Positions 34,640-43,574 of a stretch of 64,000 nt of DNA are shown here, in pieces. Position 1 is the stretch's first letter; every line of letters starts with the position of its first letter. Made by a program: the position numbers and the translations under genes. The notes beneath the pieces were generated by a model. It did not search any database, was not told the origin of the DNA, and was given only the letters and a program-made list of their open reading frames with translations. The stretch covers positions 124,001-188,000 of the forward strand of contig JADJOT010000002.1 in NCBI GenBank assembly GCA_016713625.1, given 5' to 3'. Source of the DNA: Candidatus Accumulibacter affinis (GTDB taxonomy: Bacteria; Pseudomonadota; Gammaproteobacteria; Burkholderiales; Rhodocyclaceae).

Positions 34640-36034
34640 ATGCACCGTTCGATGACCTCTCCCCTGGCGGCGGCCGTCCAACGTTTGCGTGGCCGCAGCA
34701 AGGCGGCGACGGGTCTGGACGGTCTGCCCTCGATTCCGGTTGCGCTCGGGGGCGTCCTCAGCCTGTGCGGTCCCGGCGAGTTCCGCGCGACGCTGCTCGA
34801 ACGGATTGCCAGCGCGCAAGAGCGAATTCTGATCACCACACTCTATCTGCAGGACGACGACAGCGGTCGGCAGGTGCTCGCTGCGCTCTATGCTGCCAAG
34901 GCGGCGCGGCCGCAACTGCAGATCGCCGTCTTCGTCGATTGGCACCGCGCCCAGCGAGGCCTGATCGGCAAGACGGCCAGTCCCGGCAATGCCGCGCTGT
35001 ACCTCGAAATGGCTCGCCGCCACGGTGCTGGTGTGCCGATCTACGGCGTTCCTGTGCAGACCCGAGAGTGGCTGGGGGTGATGCACCTGAAAGGCTTCGT
35101 CATCGACGACGCCCTGCTCTACAGCGGCGCCAGCATCAACGACGTGTACCTGTATCGTGCTGATCGCTATCGCCTCGATCGCTACCATCTGATCGAGAGT
35201 CGCCAGGTCGCCGATAGCATGGCCTCGCTGATGACGCGGGTCCTGCAAGCGAACGCTGCCGTCTATCCTGTGGACAGCGAGTGGAGACCACACACGCGTG
35301 CGCTGCGCAGCGCGATCATCCGGTTTCGCCGGATACTTGCAAAAAGCAGCTACAGCGTCCCTGCCGGTGCGATCGGCAAGGGCGGGCTGGCCATCACGCC
35401 GCTGCTCGGCTTCGGCTCCCGCGACAACCAACTCAATGCCGCGATTGTGCAGCTGATCCAGCGTGCCCAGCATCGCTTGGTGCTATTCACGCCTTATTTC
35501 AACCTGCCGGGGGTCGTCCGCCGGGCGATCGACGAGAAAATCCGGCAGCGTTGCCGCGTCAGCATCCTCCTCGGCGACAAGACCGCCAACGATTTTTACA
35601 TTCCCCCTGAAGATCCGTTCAAGACGATTGGCGCACTTCCCTATCTCTACGAAGCCAATCTGCGCCGCTTCTGCACGACCCACCAGGACGCCGTCGACAA
35701 GGGTTTGCTCGACCTGCATCTGTGGCGCCACGAGCGGCACAGTTTTCATCTCAAGGGTCTGCTGGTGGACGACGATTACGCGCTGATTACCGGCAGCAAC
35801 CTCAATCCGCGCGCCTGGCGCCTGGACCTTGAAAACGGGCTCCTGATCCACGACCCGCAGCGAAGTCTACTGAGCCAGCAGCAGGCCGAACTTGAACGTA
35901 TCCTGGCGCACACCCGTCGGCTGTCTCATCACAGCGAACTCGATGCCCCCGACACTTACCCGCTGCCGGTGCAGAAGATTCTCAAACGCCTTGCCCGCAC
36001 CCGCGCGGATCGCTTGGTGAATCAGGTACTTTGA
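34640..36034 (+). CDS. pssA: CDP-diacylglycerol-serine O-phosphatidyltransferase, PLD type
   Basis: Makes phosphatidylserine, the precursor of phosphatidylethanolamine. The 464-residue protein has two phospholipase-D HKD motifs, MHLKGFVIDD...SGASIND and FHLKGLLVDDDYALITGSNLNPRAW, and the length of E. coli PssA (451). The layout and the tail (LPVQKILKRLARTRADRLVNQVL) favour PssA over cardiolipin synthase, which would be shorter in its linker and have N-terminal membrane helices. ATG 34652 is an alternative start. Confidence 0.88.
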   Translation: MHRSMTSPLAAAVQRLRGRSKAATGLDGLPSIPVALGGVLSLCGPGEFRATLLERIASAQERILITTLYLQDDDSGRQVLAALYAAKAARPQLQIAVFVDWHRAQRGLIGKTASPGNAALYLEMARRHGAGVPIYGVPVQTREWLGVMHLKGFVIDDALLYSGASINDVYLYRADRYRLDRYHLIESRQVADSMASLMTRVLQANAAVYPVDSEWRPHTRALRSAIIRFRRILAKSSYSVPAGAIGKGGLAITPLLGFGSRDNQLNAAIVQLIQRAQHRLVLFTPYFNLPGVVRRAIDEKIRQRCRVSILLGDKTANDFYIPPEDPFKTIGALPYLYEANLRRFCTTHQDAVDKGLLDLHLWRHERHSFHLKGLLVDDDYALITGSNLNPRAWRLDLENGLLIHDPQRSLLSQQQAELERILAHTRRLSHHSELDAPDTYPLPVQKILKRLARTRADRLVNQVL

Positions 36035-36282
36035 TTGCGGGCGCCACCTTTCACCAGCGCCCTACCCCGAACCTTGCGAGGCCATAGAAACATGCCCATT
36101 AACGTCGATTTCCGCCATGTATCACCCTACGCCATGCCGCTGCAGAAGCTTCCCTGAGTCTGCCCCAGTGCTGCCCAGTTCCTGCCCTTTCCTGAGCACG
36201 GGAAGCTGCAGGGTTCCATCCCTATGCGGTCCTCACAACCATAGCACGCACTGTCGCTGCGGCGGCAAAGAAAGGACATGTC

Positions 36283-36462
36283 TTGGCAAAGCCCAACTAT
36301 CAGTTCGAAAAGCGCCAGCGAGAGCTGGAAAAGAAAAAAAAGCAGGAAGAAAAGCGCCTGCGCGACCAGGCCGCCAGGACTCAGAACGACAGCAGCCCAG
36401 AGCCAGGCGCCACTGATGTACCGCCAGCGACGGACGCCGACGCAGCGGATCCGCCGGCTTGA
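36283..36462 (+). CDS. Small conserved basic protein, TTG start
   Basis: A 59-residue protein beginning (M)AKPNYQFEKRQRELEKKKK, continuing with a lysine/glutamate helix and ending in an acidic Pro/Ala tail (TDVPPATDADAADPPA). Proteins starting MAKPNY.FEKR.RE are widespread in proteobacteria and have no known function. The start is TTG 36283 with AAAGGA seven bases upstream. The base order follows codon structure and the protein start is strongly family-like, so I regard it as a real gene. Confidence 0.78.
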   Translation: MAKPNYQFEKRQRELEKKKKQEEKRLRDQAARTQNDSSPEPGATDVPPATDADAADPPA

Positions 36463-36653
36463 GCGAAAAGGCGGGTGCGCGCGTAATCTCCTGCCAAGCC
36501 ACTGGTCAGCGGTGACCAATGCGAATTCAGGGCAGCAGCATTCGCTGGCCGCGCGCCGCTTGAGCTGGGGCCTTCAATCACCATCGTCCCGCTGCTTTCA
36601 GGGAGGCGAGCCAGTCCGCTGGCACGGCGTCGTGCCCCTACCCTGACCCGCTT
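36463..36653. other. Intergenic stretch between the small protein and the helicase
   Basis: About 190 bases between two convergent genes. No gene, clear hairpin-plus-T terminator or promoter seen; it ends in the 8-base tandem repeat. Confidence 0.4.
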
Positions 36654-36689
36654 CTCTGGTCCTCTGGTCCTCTGGTCCTCTGGTCCTCT
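36654..36689. repeat. Tandem repeat of CTCTGGTC
   Basis: Four perfect copies of the 8-base unit CTCTGGTC (36654-36685) plus a half copy CTCT. The repeat reaches into the stop codon (36688-36690) of the helicase gene on the minus strand. Unit length is not a multiple of three, so expansion would not disturb the reading frame of the helicase because it is downstream of it. Confidence 0.9.
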
Positions 36690-39210
36690 ATTTCCGACCG
36701 CCAAGCAGACCCAACAGCCCTTCGGCGAGGCGTTGTACGGTTTGTGGGTCGGGTACGGGCAGCTTGAGGTAGCGTTGTCCGGTCGCTGGATCGGTGTGTA
36801 CCCAGGGCGAATCACCTTCCCCTTGCGATGCCGCCGACAGCTCGCCAAGCAGCTGCGTGCCGGCGGCCAGCAGCGGTGCCCAGGGATCGGCGGCGCCCGC
36901 TGCCGCTGCGCTGGTAGGTGTTGGCAGAGCAGGCTGGGTGGCAGGTTCGGCAGCGGGCTGCTCACCGGCGTCTGGGCGCACGGCTGCAGTCTCCTGGTAT
37001 TCTGCCGCGCCGTCGGCTTCCGTCGCGGCGCCTGCCTCGGCGGTCGCGTCGAGAGGCGGAGTGTCCTCGCCTGGCTCTTCGCTGCGGGCATCCGTTGCCA
37101 CCGCACCGGAGACCTGCTCGACGGTTTCCATGAACTTCGACAGGCGCGTCCCCTGCAGCACGACTTCGTTTTCGCCGCCGTCGAGGATGCCGGCGAACAG
37201 CGACTGCTTGAATGCCAGCACCGAAAGCATGCTTTCCTCGATGGTTCCCCTGGCGACAAAGTTGATTACCTGTACGCCGCGCGTCTGGCCGAGGCGATGC
37301 ACGCGACCGATGCGTTGTTCGAGGACGGCGGGATTCCACGGCAGATCCATGTTCACCACCACCGCTGCGGCATGTTGCAGGTTGAGGCCGACGCCACCGG
37401 CGTCGGTACTGAGAAAAAGGCGGCAGGCAGCATCCTGGTTGAAGCGGTCGACCAGCGCGCCGCGTTTGTCGCTGGGCACACCGCCGTGGAACAGGACGTG
37501 CTCCCAGCCACGCCGATGCAGCCGGCGGATGATCAGCTCGTGGGTGCGCAGCCACTGGCTGAAGACGACGACCTTGGCCTGCGGGTCGGCGAGAATGTCG
37601 TCGAGCAGGGTGAGTAGTTCATCGGCCTTGTAGCCGTCGTCGGTTTCGTGGTCGATCAGAAAGCTGCTGTTGCACACCATGCGCATGTTCTGCAACGAGC
37701 AGTGCAGACGCAGCTGGTCCTTTTCGGAGAGGAAACCGGTGTGCCGCCAACGCTGCACGATGCGGGCAACGGTCAGGCGGTTTTCTTCGTGATGGTCGGC
37801 CTGCAGCGGGCTCATCGGCATGAACAGGGTGTTGTCGACACGTTCGGGAAGTTGTTCAAGCACTTCCGCCTTGCGCCGGCGCAACAGGATCGGCGCCAGC
37901 GTCTGGCCGATGCGGTGCAACTCGCGGTAGCCAACGACACGGCCGCGCTCGTCGCGTTGCTGATGTTCGTCGAGCAGGCGCCAGGTCGGCCCGAGTCGGT
38001 ATTGATCGACAAACTGGACAATCGAGATCAATTCTTCAAGCCGGTTCTCGAGTGGCGTGCCGGTCAGCACGATGGCGTAGGGGCTGTCGATACGTTTCAG
38101 CGCGCGGGCGGCGATGGTGTTCCAGTTCTTGATCCGCTGCGCTTCGTCGACGATCACCACATCCGGTGCCCAGGCCTGAATCAGGTCGAGGTCGCGGCTC
38201 AGCGTCTCGTAGTTGGTGATCTTGCAGAACTCTTCCTGCGCATAACGCGTCTGGCGGACCGCGCGCAGGCCGCCGATGACCGCTGCGCGGCGATCGGTGA
38301 AGCGGGCAAACTCGCGTTCCCACTGATGTTTGAGCGAGGTCGGGCAGACGATCAACACGCGCTCGGCAGCAAAGTGGCGGGCGAGGATTTCGACGGCCGC
38401 GATCGCCTGTACCGTCTTGCCGAGACCCATTTCGTCGCCAATCAGGCAACGCCCGGCGCGCACGGCGAACAAGGCGCCGGCGCGCTGGTAGGGATAGAGC
38501 TCGGTCTTCAGCAGCGTTTTCAGTTCGGGGCTGTCGGCGCCGAGCGGATAGAGCGCAGCGAGCCTCTCTTGGCGAATCTCGCCGTCGCGGACTTCGGCGA
38601 CGAAGGACAGCGCGTCCTCATCGCAGCGCAGTTGATGGCCGGCGGCGCGTACCTGCTCGACGAATGCCGAGAGATCGGCAAAGTGTTGCGGCGGTAGCTG
38701 CCAGCCGTCGGCGTGCACGAACAGCTGGCGTACTACGGCCTGCAGCTCAGCGGGAAAATCGCTGCCAAGGCGCAGGCGGATTCGTCGCAGCCCGGCATGG
38801 TCGAGGAACAGTTCGCTGAACGATCCGCGGAAGCCGCCGGCGAGCGCGTTCTTGCCGTCCGCCTGCGCGGCGATCCGGGCGAGGGCGAATTCGATGTGCT
38901 TGCAGGTGCCGAGGTCGTTGGTGGCGAAATCGGGACAAGAGCAGTGGTTGTCGCCGGCCTGTGCGCCGCGAATGGCGACCCGGTAGCGGCGACGGCTGTC
39001 GGGGTTGTATACCGAAAACTCGGAGAAAACCGGATCGTCGCCCAGGTTTTCGAGTTCAAACGCCTGCTCACGACCGAATTGACGGCGCAAGGCCCTTTGC
39101 CAGTCATCGATCGGCAGGTCCTGCGGTTTGCGCTGGCGCGAGAGGCGCGGTTCGCCAGGATTGCGGGCGGAAGTCTTGCGGTCGGCAGGTTTTGCGGTAG
39201 TCCTGGGCAT
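36688..39210 (-). CDS. SWIM zinc-finger SNF2-family helicase
   Basis: An 840-residue ATP-dependent DNA translocase. Order of domains: SWIM zinc finger (C90, C92, C103, H105), N-terminal middle region, SNF2 ATPase with Walker A GDEMGLGKTVQ (K265), DEAQ box and LTGTPLENR, then helicase C domain with FHGGVPSDKRGALVDRF, STDAGGVGLNLQ and QRIGRVHRLGQ. The last 150 residues are an Ala/Glu/Pro-rich linker followed by a short conserved-looking end (WVHTDPATGQRYLKLPVPDP). Similar proteins in proteobacteria have unknown targets. tex lies upstream in the same direction. Confidence 0.9.
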   Translation of the reverse strand: MPRTTAKPADRKTSARNPGEPRLSRQRKPQDLPIDDWQRALRRQFGREQAFELENLGDDPVFSEFSVYNPDSRRRYRVAIRGAQAGDNHCSCPDFATNDLGTCKHIEFALARIAAQADGKNALAGGFRGSFSELFLDHAGLRRIRLRLGSDFPAELQAVVRQLFVHADGWQLPPQHFADLSAFVEQVRAAGHQLRCDEDALSFVAEVRDGEIRQERLAALYPLGADSPELKTLLKTELYPYQRAGALFAVRAGRCLIGDEMGLGKTVQAIAAVEILARHFAAERVLIVCPTSLKHQWEREFARFTDRRAAVIGGLRAVRQTRYAQEEFCKITNYETLSRDLDLIQAWAPDVVIVDEAQRIKNWNTIAARALKRIDSPYAIVLTGTPLENRLEELISIVQFVDQYRLGPTWRLLDEHQQRDERGRVVGYRELHRIGQTLAPILLRRRKAEVLEQLPERVDNTLFMPMSPLQADHHEENRLTVARIVQRWRHTGFLSEKDQLRLHCSLQNMRMVCNSSFLIDHETDDGYKADELLTLLDDILADPQAKVVVFSQWLRTHELIIRRLHRRGWEHVLFHGGVPSDKRGALVDRFNQDAACRLFLSTDAGGVGLNLQHAAAVVVNMDLPWNPAVLEQRIGRVHRLGQTRGVQVINFVARGTIEESMLSVLAFKQSLFAGILDGGENEVVLQGTRLSKFMETVEQVSGAVATDARSEEPGEDTPPLDATAEAGAATEADGAAEYQETAAVRPDAGEQPAAEPATQPALPTPTSAAAAGAADPWAPLLAAGTQLLGELSAASQGEGDSPWVHTDPATGQRYLKLPVPDPQTVQRLAEGLLGLLGGRK

Positions 39211-39265
39211 GGTGGGCGGTTTCGATAGCGTGCGTGGGAGAAGTGATCCGGTGACCGTCCGCCGA

Positions 39266-41581
39266 TTAGCGCTTGAGGCGGGCGAAAGCGCTGGCCATGG
39301 CGCTGGTCGGATCGGGCTGGCTGTTCTGGCGTTGCCGGGCCTTGGCCGAGACCGCTACATTACTGATCTTCGGAGCCGTCGGCAAGTCGTCGGCGAGCCG
39401 CATGCTGAGCGCAATTCGCTGCCGCGGCAGGTCGACCTCGAGCACCTTGACCCTGACCACGTCGCCGGCTTTGACGACGCTGCGCGGGTCCTTGACGAAG
39501 CGGTCGGCGATGGCCGAGATATGCACCAGTCCGTCCTGATGGACGCCGATGTCGACGAAGGCGCCGAAGTTGGCGACGTTGGTGACCACGCCTTCGAGGA
39601 TCATTCCCGCTTGCAGGTCCTTGACCGCCTCGACGCCTTCGCGGAAGGTGGCGGTGCGGAACTCCGGGCGCGGGTCGCGGCCAGGCTTTTCGAGTTCCCC
39701 GAGGATGTCGCGGACGGTCGGCAGGCCGAACCTGTCGTCGATGAATCTTTCCGGCGCCAGCGTCTTGAGCAGTCGCACGTCGCCGATGACCTCGCGAATC
39801 CCCTTCCCGAGGTCGGCAAGAATGCGCTCGACGAGCGGGTAGGCCTCCGGGTGTACAGCGGAGCGGTCAAGCGGGTTGTCACTCTCGTTGACCCGCAGAA
39901 AGCCGGCCGCCAGCTCGAAGGTCTTGTCGCCGAGGCGCGGCACTTCCCGGAGCGCCTGCCGGTTGCGGAACGCGCCGTGCTGGTCACGGTGAGCAACGAT
40001 GTTCGCCGCGAGCGTCGGGGTGAGACCGGAAACACGGGTCAGCAGGGGCGCCGAGGCGGTATTGACGTCGACTCCGACGGCGTTGACGCAGTCCTCGACG
40101 ACGGCGTTGAGCGTCTTGGCCAGCCTGGTCTGGCTGACGTCATGCTGGTACTGGCCGACGCCAATCGCCTTTGGGTCGATCTTCACCAGTTCGGCGAGGG
40201 GGTCCTGCAGGCGGCGGGCAATCGACACCGCACCGCGCAGGCTGACGTCAACTGCGGGGAATTCGCGTGAGGCGTACTCCGATGCCGAATAGACCGAAGC
40301 ACCCGCCTCGGAGACGACGATCTTGCTGAGGTGCAGGTCCGCCTGCTGGCGGATCAGGTCGGCGGCCAGGCGATCGGTTTCACGCGAGGCGGTGCCATTG
40401 CCGATGCTGATCAGGTCGACCTGGTGCCTGCGCGCCAGCTCGGCCAGCGTGTGCAGCGATCCATCCCAGTCACGACGCGGCTCATGCGGATAGATGGTAG
40501 CCGTTTCCAGGAGCTTGCCGGTGGCATCGACGACGGCGACCTTGACGCCGGTGCGCAGGCCGGGGTCGAGACCGATGGTGGCGTGCTTGCCGGCGGGTGC
40601 GGCGAGCAGCAGGTCGTGCAGGTTGGCGCCAAAGACGCGGATTGCCTCGGCTTCGGCGCGCTCGCGCAAGGCGTTCATCAGTTCCAGTTCAAGGTGCAGC
40701 GAGGTCTTGATTCGCCAGGTCCAGCGCACCGTGTCGGCGAGCCAGCGGTCGGCCGGCCGGCCCTGGTCGACAATGCCAAAGTGCCGCGCGATGCGCGCCT
40801 CGCAGGGATTGCCAGCGCTCTCGTCCAGTTCGCGGTCGACGACCAGCGCCAGTTGCAGCATCCCTTCGTTGCGGCCGCGAAAGAGCGCCAGCGCGCGATG
40901 CGAGGGAATCGCCAGGATTGCCTCGGCGTAGGCGAAGTAATCCTGGAACTTGGCTGCTTCGCTTTCCTTGCCGGCGACCACCGTCGACTTCACGAAGCCC
41001 TGCGCTTCGAGATAGCCGCGCAGTTCGCCGAGCAGACCGGCGTCCTCTGAAAACTGTTCCATCAGGATCTGGCGGGCACCGTCGAGAACACTGCGGACGT
41101 CGGCAAAGCCGGCTTCGGCGTTGACATAGCGTGCGGCCTCGTCTTCCGGACAGCGCATCGGGTCGGCCAGCAGCGCTTCGGCGAGCGGCGCCAGACCGGC
41201 CTCGCGGGCGAGTTGCGCCTTGCTGCGCCGTTTCGGTTTGTAGGGCAGGTAGAGGTCTTCGAGGCGCTGCTTGGTCTCGGCGGCGGCGACTGCCGCCGCC
41301 AGCTCGGGGGTCAGCTTGCCCTGCTCGGCTATCGAGGCGACGATGGCGCGGCGCCGCTCCTCCAGCTCGCGCAGGTAAATGAGACGTTCGTCGAGCAGGC
41401 GCAGCTGGATGTCGTCGAGCCCGCCGGTCACCTCCTTGCGGTAGCGGGCGATGAAGGGAACGCTGGCGCCTTCGTCGAGCAGGGCGGCGGTGGCCAGGAC
41501 CTGCGCCGGGCGGCAGCCAATCTCTTCGGCGATCTTCGCGGCAATCTTGCGGGAAACTTCTGGTTCGGTCTGTGATGGCAT
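39266..41581 (-). CDS. tex: Tex family transcription accessory protein
   Basis: A 771-residue RNA-binding protein with, in order, the helical N-terminus (SRKIAAKIAEEIGCRPAQVLATAALLDEG), the YqgF/RNaseH-like domain (TIGLDPGLRTGVKVAVVD), a helix-hairpin-helix region (NTASAPLLTRVSGLTPTLAANIV) and an S1 domain (LEGVVTNVANFGAFVDIGVHQDGLVHIS). The function is linked to transcription and stress tolerance. ATG 41581 gives the usual length; a TTG 24 codons upstream adds a Pro-rich leader unlike the family. Confidence 0.95.
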   Translation of the reverse strand: MPSQTEPEVSRKIAAKIAEEIGCRPAQVLATAALLDEGASVPFIARYRKEVTGGLDDIQLRLLDERLIYLRELEERRRAIVASIAEQGKLTPELAAAVAAAETKQRLEDLYLPYKPKRRSKAQLAREAGLAPLAEALLADPMRCPEDEAARYVNAEAGFADVRSVLDGARQILMEQFSEDAGLLGELRGYLEAQGFVKSTVVAGKESEAAKFQDYFAYAEAILAIPSHRALALFRGRNEGMLQLALVVDRELDESAGNPCEARIARHFGIVDQGRPADRWLADTVRWTWRIKTSLHLELELMNALRERAEAEAIRVFGANLHDLLLAAPAGKHATIGLDPGLRTGVKVAVVDATGKLLETATIYPHEPRRDWDGSLHTLAELARRHQVDLISIGNGTASRETDRLAADLIRQQADLHLSKIVVSEAGASVYSASEYASREFPAVDVSLRGAVSIARRLQDPLAELVKIDPKAIGVGQYQHDVSQTRLAKTLNAVVEDCVNAVGVDVNTASAPLLTRVSGLTPTLAANIVAHRDQHGAFRNRQALREVPRLGDKTFELAAGFLRVNESDNPLDRSAVHPEAYPLVERILADLGKGIREVIGDVRLLKTLAPERFIDDRFGLPTVRDILGELEKPGRDPRPEFRTATFREGVEAVKDLQAGMILEGVVTNVANFGAFVDIGVHQDGLVHISAIADRFVKDPRSVVKAGDVVRVKVLEVDLPRQRIALSMRLADDLPTAPKISNVAVSAKARQRQNSQPDPTSAMASAFARLKR

Positions 41582-41696
41582 TGATGGGGGCGGGGGCGTC
41601 GGTGGAGAACAGAAAAGACCGCGAACTATGCAGAATCGGACGGCAAAACTCAAGGAAACCGAATTCCTGGCAATCGGGCGGAACGGATCGCTGCGC

Positions 41697-41723
41697 TCAA
41701 GGCGCGCTGGCTTGTGCCGTAGA
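41697..41723 (+). promoter_or_regulatory. Candidate sigma-28 promoter of the chemoreceptor gene
   Basis: TCAA (41697-41700), 15 bases, then GCCGTAGA (41716-41723). The spacing and the GCCG core fit FliA promoters (TAAA-N15-GCCGATAA), with mismatches in TCAA and in the last half. It lies 37 bases before the ATG of the chemoreceptor gene, where a FliA promoter would be expected. Confidence 0.45.
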
Positions 41724-41760
41724 CCTTTGAGAACAGCTCAACAATGACGAGAGGACGAGG

Positions 41761-43458
41761 ATGAATGGAGTCGCTTGGAAAATCCGTGCCGCCATGCTGC
41801 TGCAGGTCATCGCCGCAGCCTTGGCCGGCTGGCTGGGCCACGCCGTATTCGGTGGCGGACTCTACGGTTGGCTCGGCGCTTTGGCCGTACTGCTGCTGCT
41901 TGCCGGGGTGATTGCTGTGCTGCTCGAACGCAATCTGGTCGGTCGCCTGGAGGTGCTGCGCGAGGTGCTCGCCACGATGTACCGCGATGGTGACCTGACC
42001 AGGCGCGCAGCCGTCGAGGGGCGGGACGAAATCGCTGCGCTGGCCTTCGATTTCAATCGCTTGATGGGAAGCTTCGCCACCATCGTCGGCAAGGTGCTGT
42101 TCAACTCGGCCGAGGTCGGCAGCGCCTCCCGGCAGTTGCTCGGCGAGGTCAGTCGGGTCGCCGCCGGGTCTAGTCAGCAGCGGGACGCCGCCCTGGCGAC
42201 GGCCAGTGCCATCGCCGAACTGACCGAGAACATGAACCAGGTCAGTCAGAATGCCGGCGAGACGGCGGGAATTTCGGAAACCTCGAACAGCCTGTCGAGC
42301 GAGGGAATGGGGATCGTGCGCAGTGCCTCGGCAGAGATGGAACAGATCGCCGCTTCCGTGACGCAGTCGGCGAAGGTGGTGTGCGCGCTGGGTGAGCGCT
42401 CGAAAGCGATCAGCGGCATCGTCCAGACGATTCGCGAGATTGCCGACCAGACCAACTTGCTGGCCCTCAACGCCGCCATCGAAGCAGCGCGTGCAGGCGA
42501 CCAGGGGCGGGGCTTTGCCGTGGTCGCCGACGAGGTGCGCAAACTCGCCGAACGGACCTCGCAGGCCACCGGGGAAATCAGTCAGATGATCGCTGCGATT
42601 CAAAGCGAGACGCAGTCGGCGATTGCCAGCATCGATGCGGGCAGCGGACAGGCCCGCAAGGGGGCTGAACTTGCCCGTCAGGCGGCCCAGTCGCTGGAGC
42701 GCATCAACCACGGCGCTCGCGAAACGATGGAGAAAGTCGAGGCCATCGCCGCTGCTGTCGCGCAGCAGAGCCGCACCGGCCAGGGGATCGCCGAGCACGT
42801 GCGCCGGATCAGGGAAATGGCCGAAACGAACAATGCGGTCACCGCCGAGACCTTGCTGGCGGTGGACCATGTCGAATGTCTGGCCGAAAATCTGCGGGAA
42901 ATCGGCAATGTCTTCAAGCTGGGTCCGGCAGGCGAGCAGTCAGTCGCGACGCACACGCGGATGCCGGCAATCGTCCGACAGGCGGCGCTGGTGGCCAGCG
43001 AAATCTTCGAAAAGGCGATTGATGCGGGCAGGATGCGGATCGAGGATCTGTTCGATGATCGCTACCAGCCAATCCCGAATACCCGACCGCAGAAGTTCAA
43101 GACCCGTTTTGATGACTTCACCGATCAGGCCGTTGCGCCACTGCAGGAGAAGTTGCTCGACCAACACCCATTCCTCGTGTATGCGATATGTATCGATCGC
43201 AACGCCTACGTGCCGACGCACAACCACAGGTTTTCGCAGCCGCTGACCGGCGATGAAAAGCTTGATTTCGTGAATAGCCGGGGCAAGCGCATCTTCGATG
43301 ACCCGGTCGGCAAGCGTTGCGGTAGTCACCAGCAGCCCTTCCTCCTGCAGACCTACCGGCGCGACACCGGTGAACTGATGCATGACATATCGGCACCGAT
43401 TTATATCAAGGGTCGGCGCTGGGGTGGCTTCCGAATTGGTTACAAGACCGAGGTCTGA
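41761..43458 (+). CDS. Methyl-accepting chemotaxis protein with C-terminal sensory-type domain
   Basis: A 565-residue chemoreceptor. Two membrane segments lie close together (about residues 12-30 and 34-54), so there is almost no periplasmic domain. A HAMP-like region follows, then the signalling helix bundle with the hairpin IADQTNLLALNAAIEAARAGDQGRGFAVVADEVRKLAERT. About 145 more residues follow: YQPIPNTRPQKFKTRFDDF, YAICIDRNAYVPTHNHRFSQPLTGD and the end HDISAPIYIKGRRWGGFRIGY. This tail occurs in other proteobacterial receptors and probably senses a cytoplasmic signal. No CheR-docking pentapeptide at the end. Confidence 0.92.
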   Translation: MNGVAWKIRAAMLLQVIAAALAGWLGHAVFGGGLYGWLGALAVLLLLAGVIAVLLERNLVGRLEVLREVLATMYRDGDLTRRAAVEGRDEIAALAFDFNRLMGSFATIVGKVLFNSAEVGSASRQLLGEVSRVAAGSSQQRDAALATASAIAELTENMNQVSQNAGETAGISETSNSLSSEGMGIVRSASAEMEQIAASVTQSAKVVCALGERSKAISGIVQTIREIADQTNLLALNAAIEAARAGDQGRGFAVVADEVRKLAERTSQATGEISQMIAAIQSETQSAIASIDAGSGQARKGAELARQAAQSLERINHGARETMEKVEAIAAAVAQQSRTGQGIAEHVRRIREMAETNNAVTAETLLAVDHVECLAENLREIGNVFKLGPAGEQSVATHTRMPAIVRQAALVASEIFEKAIDAGRMRIEDLFDDRYQPIPNTRPQKFKTRFDDFTDQAVAPLQEKLLDQHPFLVYAICIDRNAYVPTHNHRFSQPLTGDEKLDFVNSRGKRIFDDPVGKRCGSHQQPFLLQTYRRDTGELMHDISAPIYIKGRRWGGFRIGYKTEV

Positions 43459-43574
43459 TGCGGCCTGCGCCGTCGATTCCGTCGCACCGTGAGCGGGGAA
43501 GCGGACGCCTGGTTGCTTATTGCATTAAGATGCCCGAGACCCGGCCTGCGGTGGTCTTGAGGCGAGGAAAAGGA

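Noticed and set aside
34640..36034. Cardiolipin synthase instead of PssA
   Set aside because: No N-terminal membrane helices and the spacing, length and C-terminus fit the PssA family better.
36092..36157. 22-codon open frame (MPINVDFRHVSPYAMPLQKLP)
   Set aside because: No ribosome site and too short to judge; no recognisable family.
43503..43535. Sigma-54 promoter before the first cheV (CTGGTTGCTTATTGCAT)
   Set aside because: The GG and GC doublets are 9 bases apart, not 10, and the -24 part lacks TGGCA.
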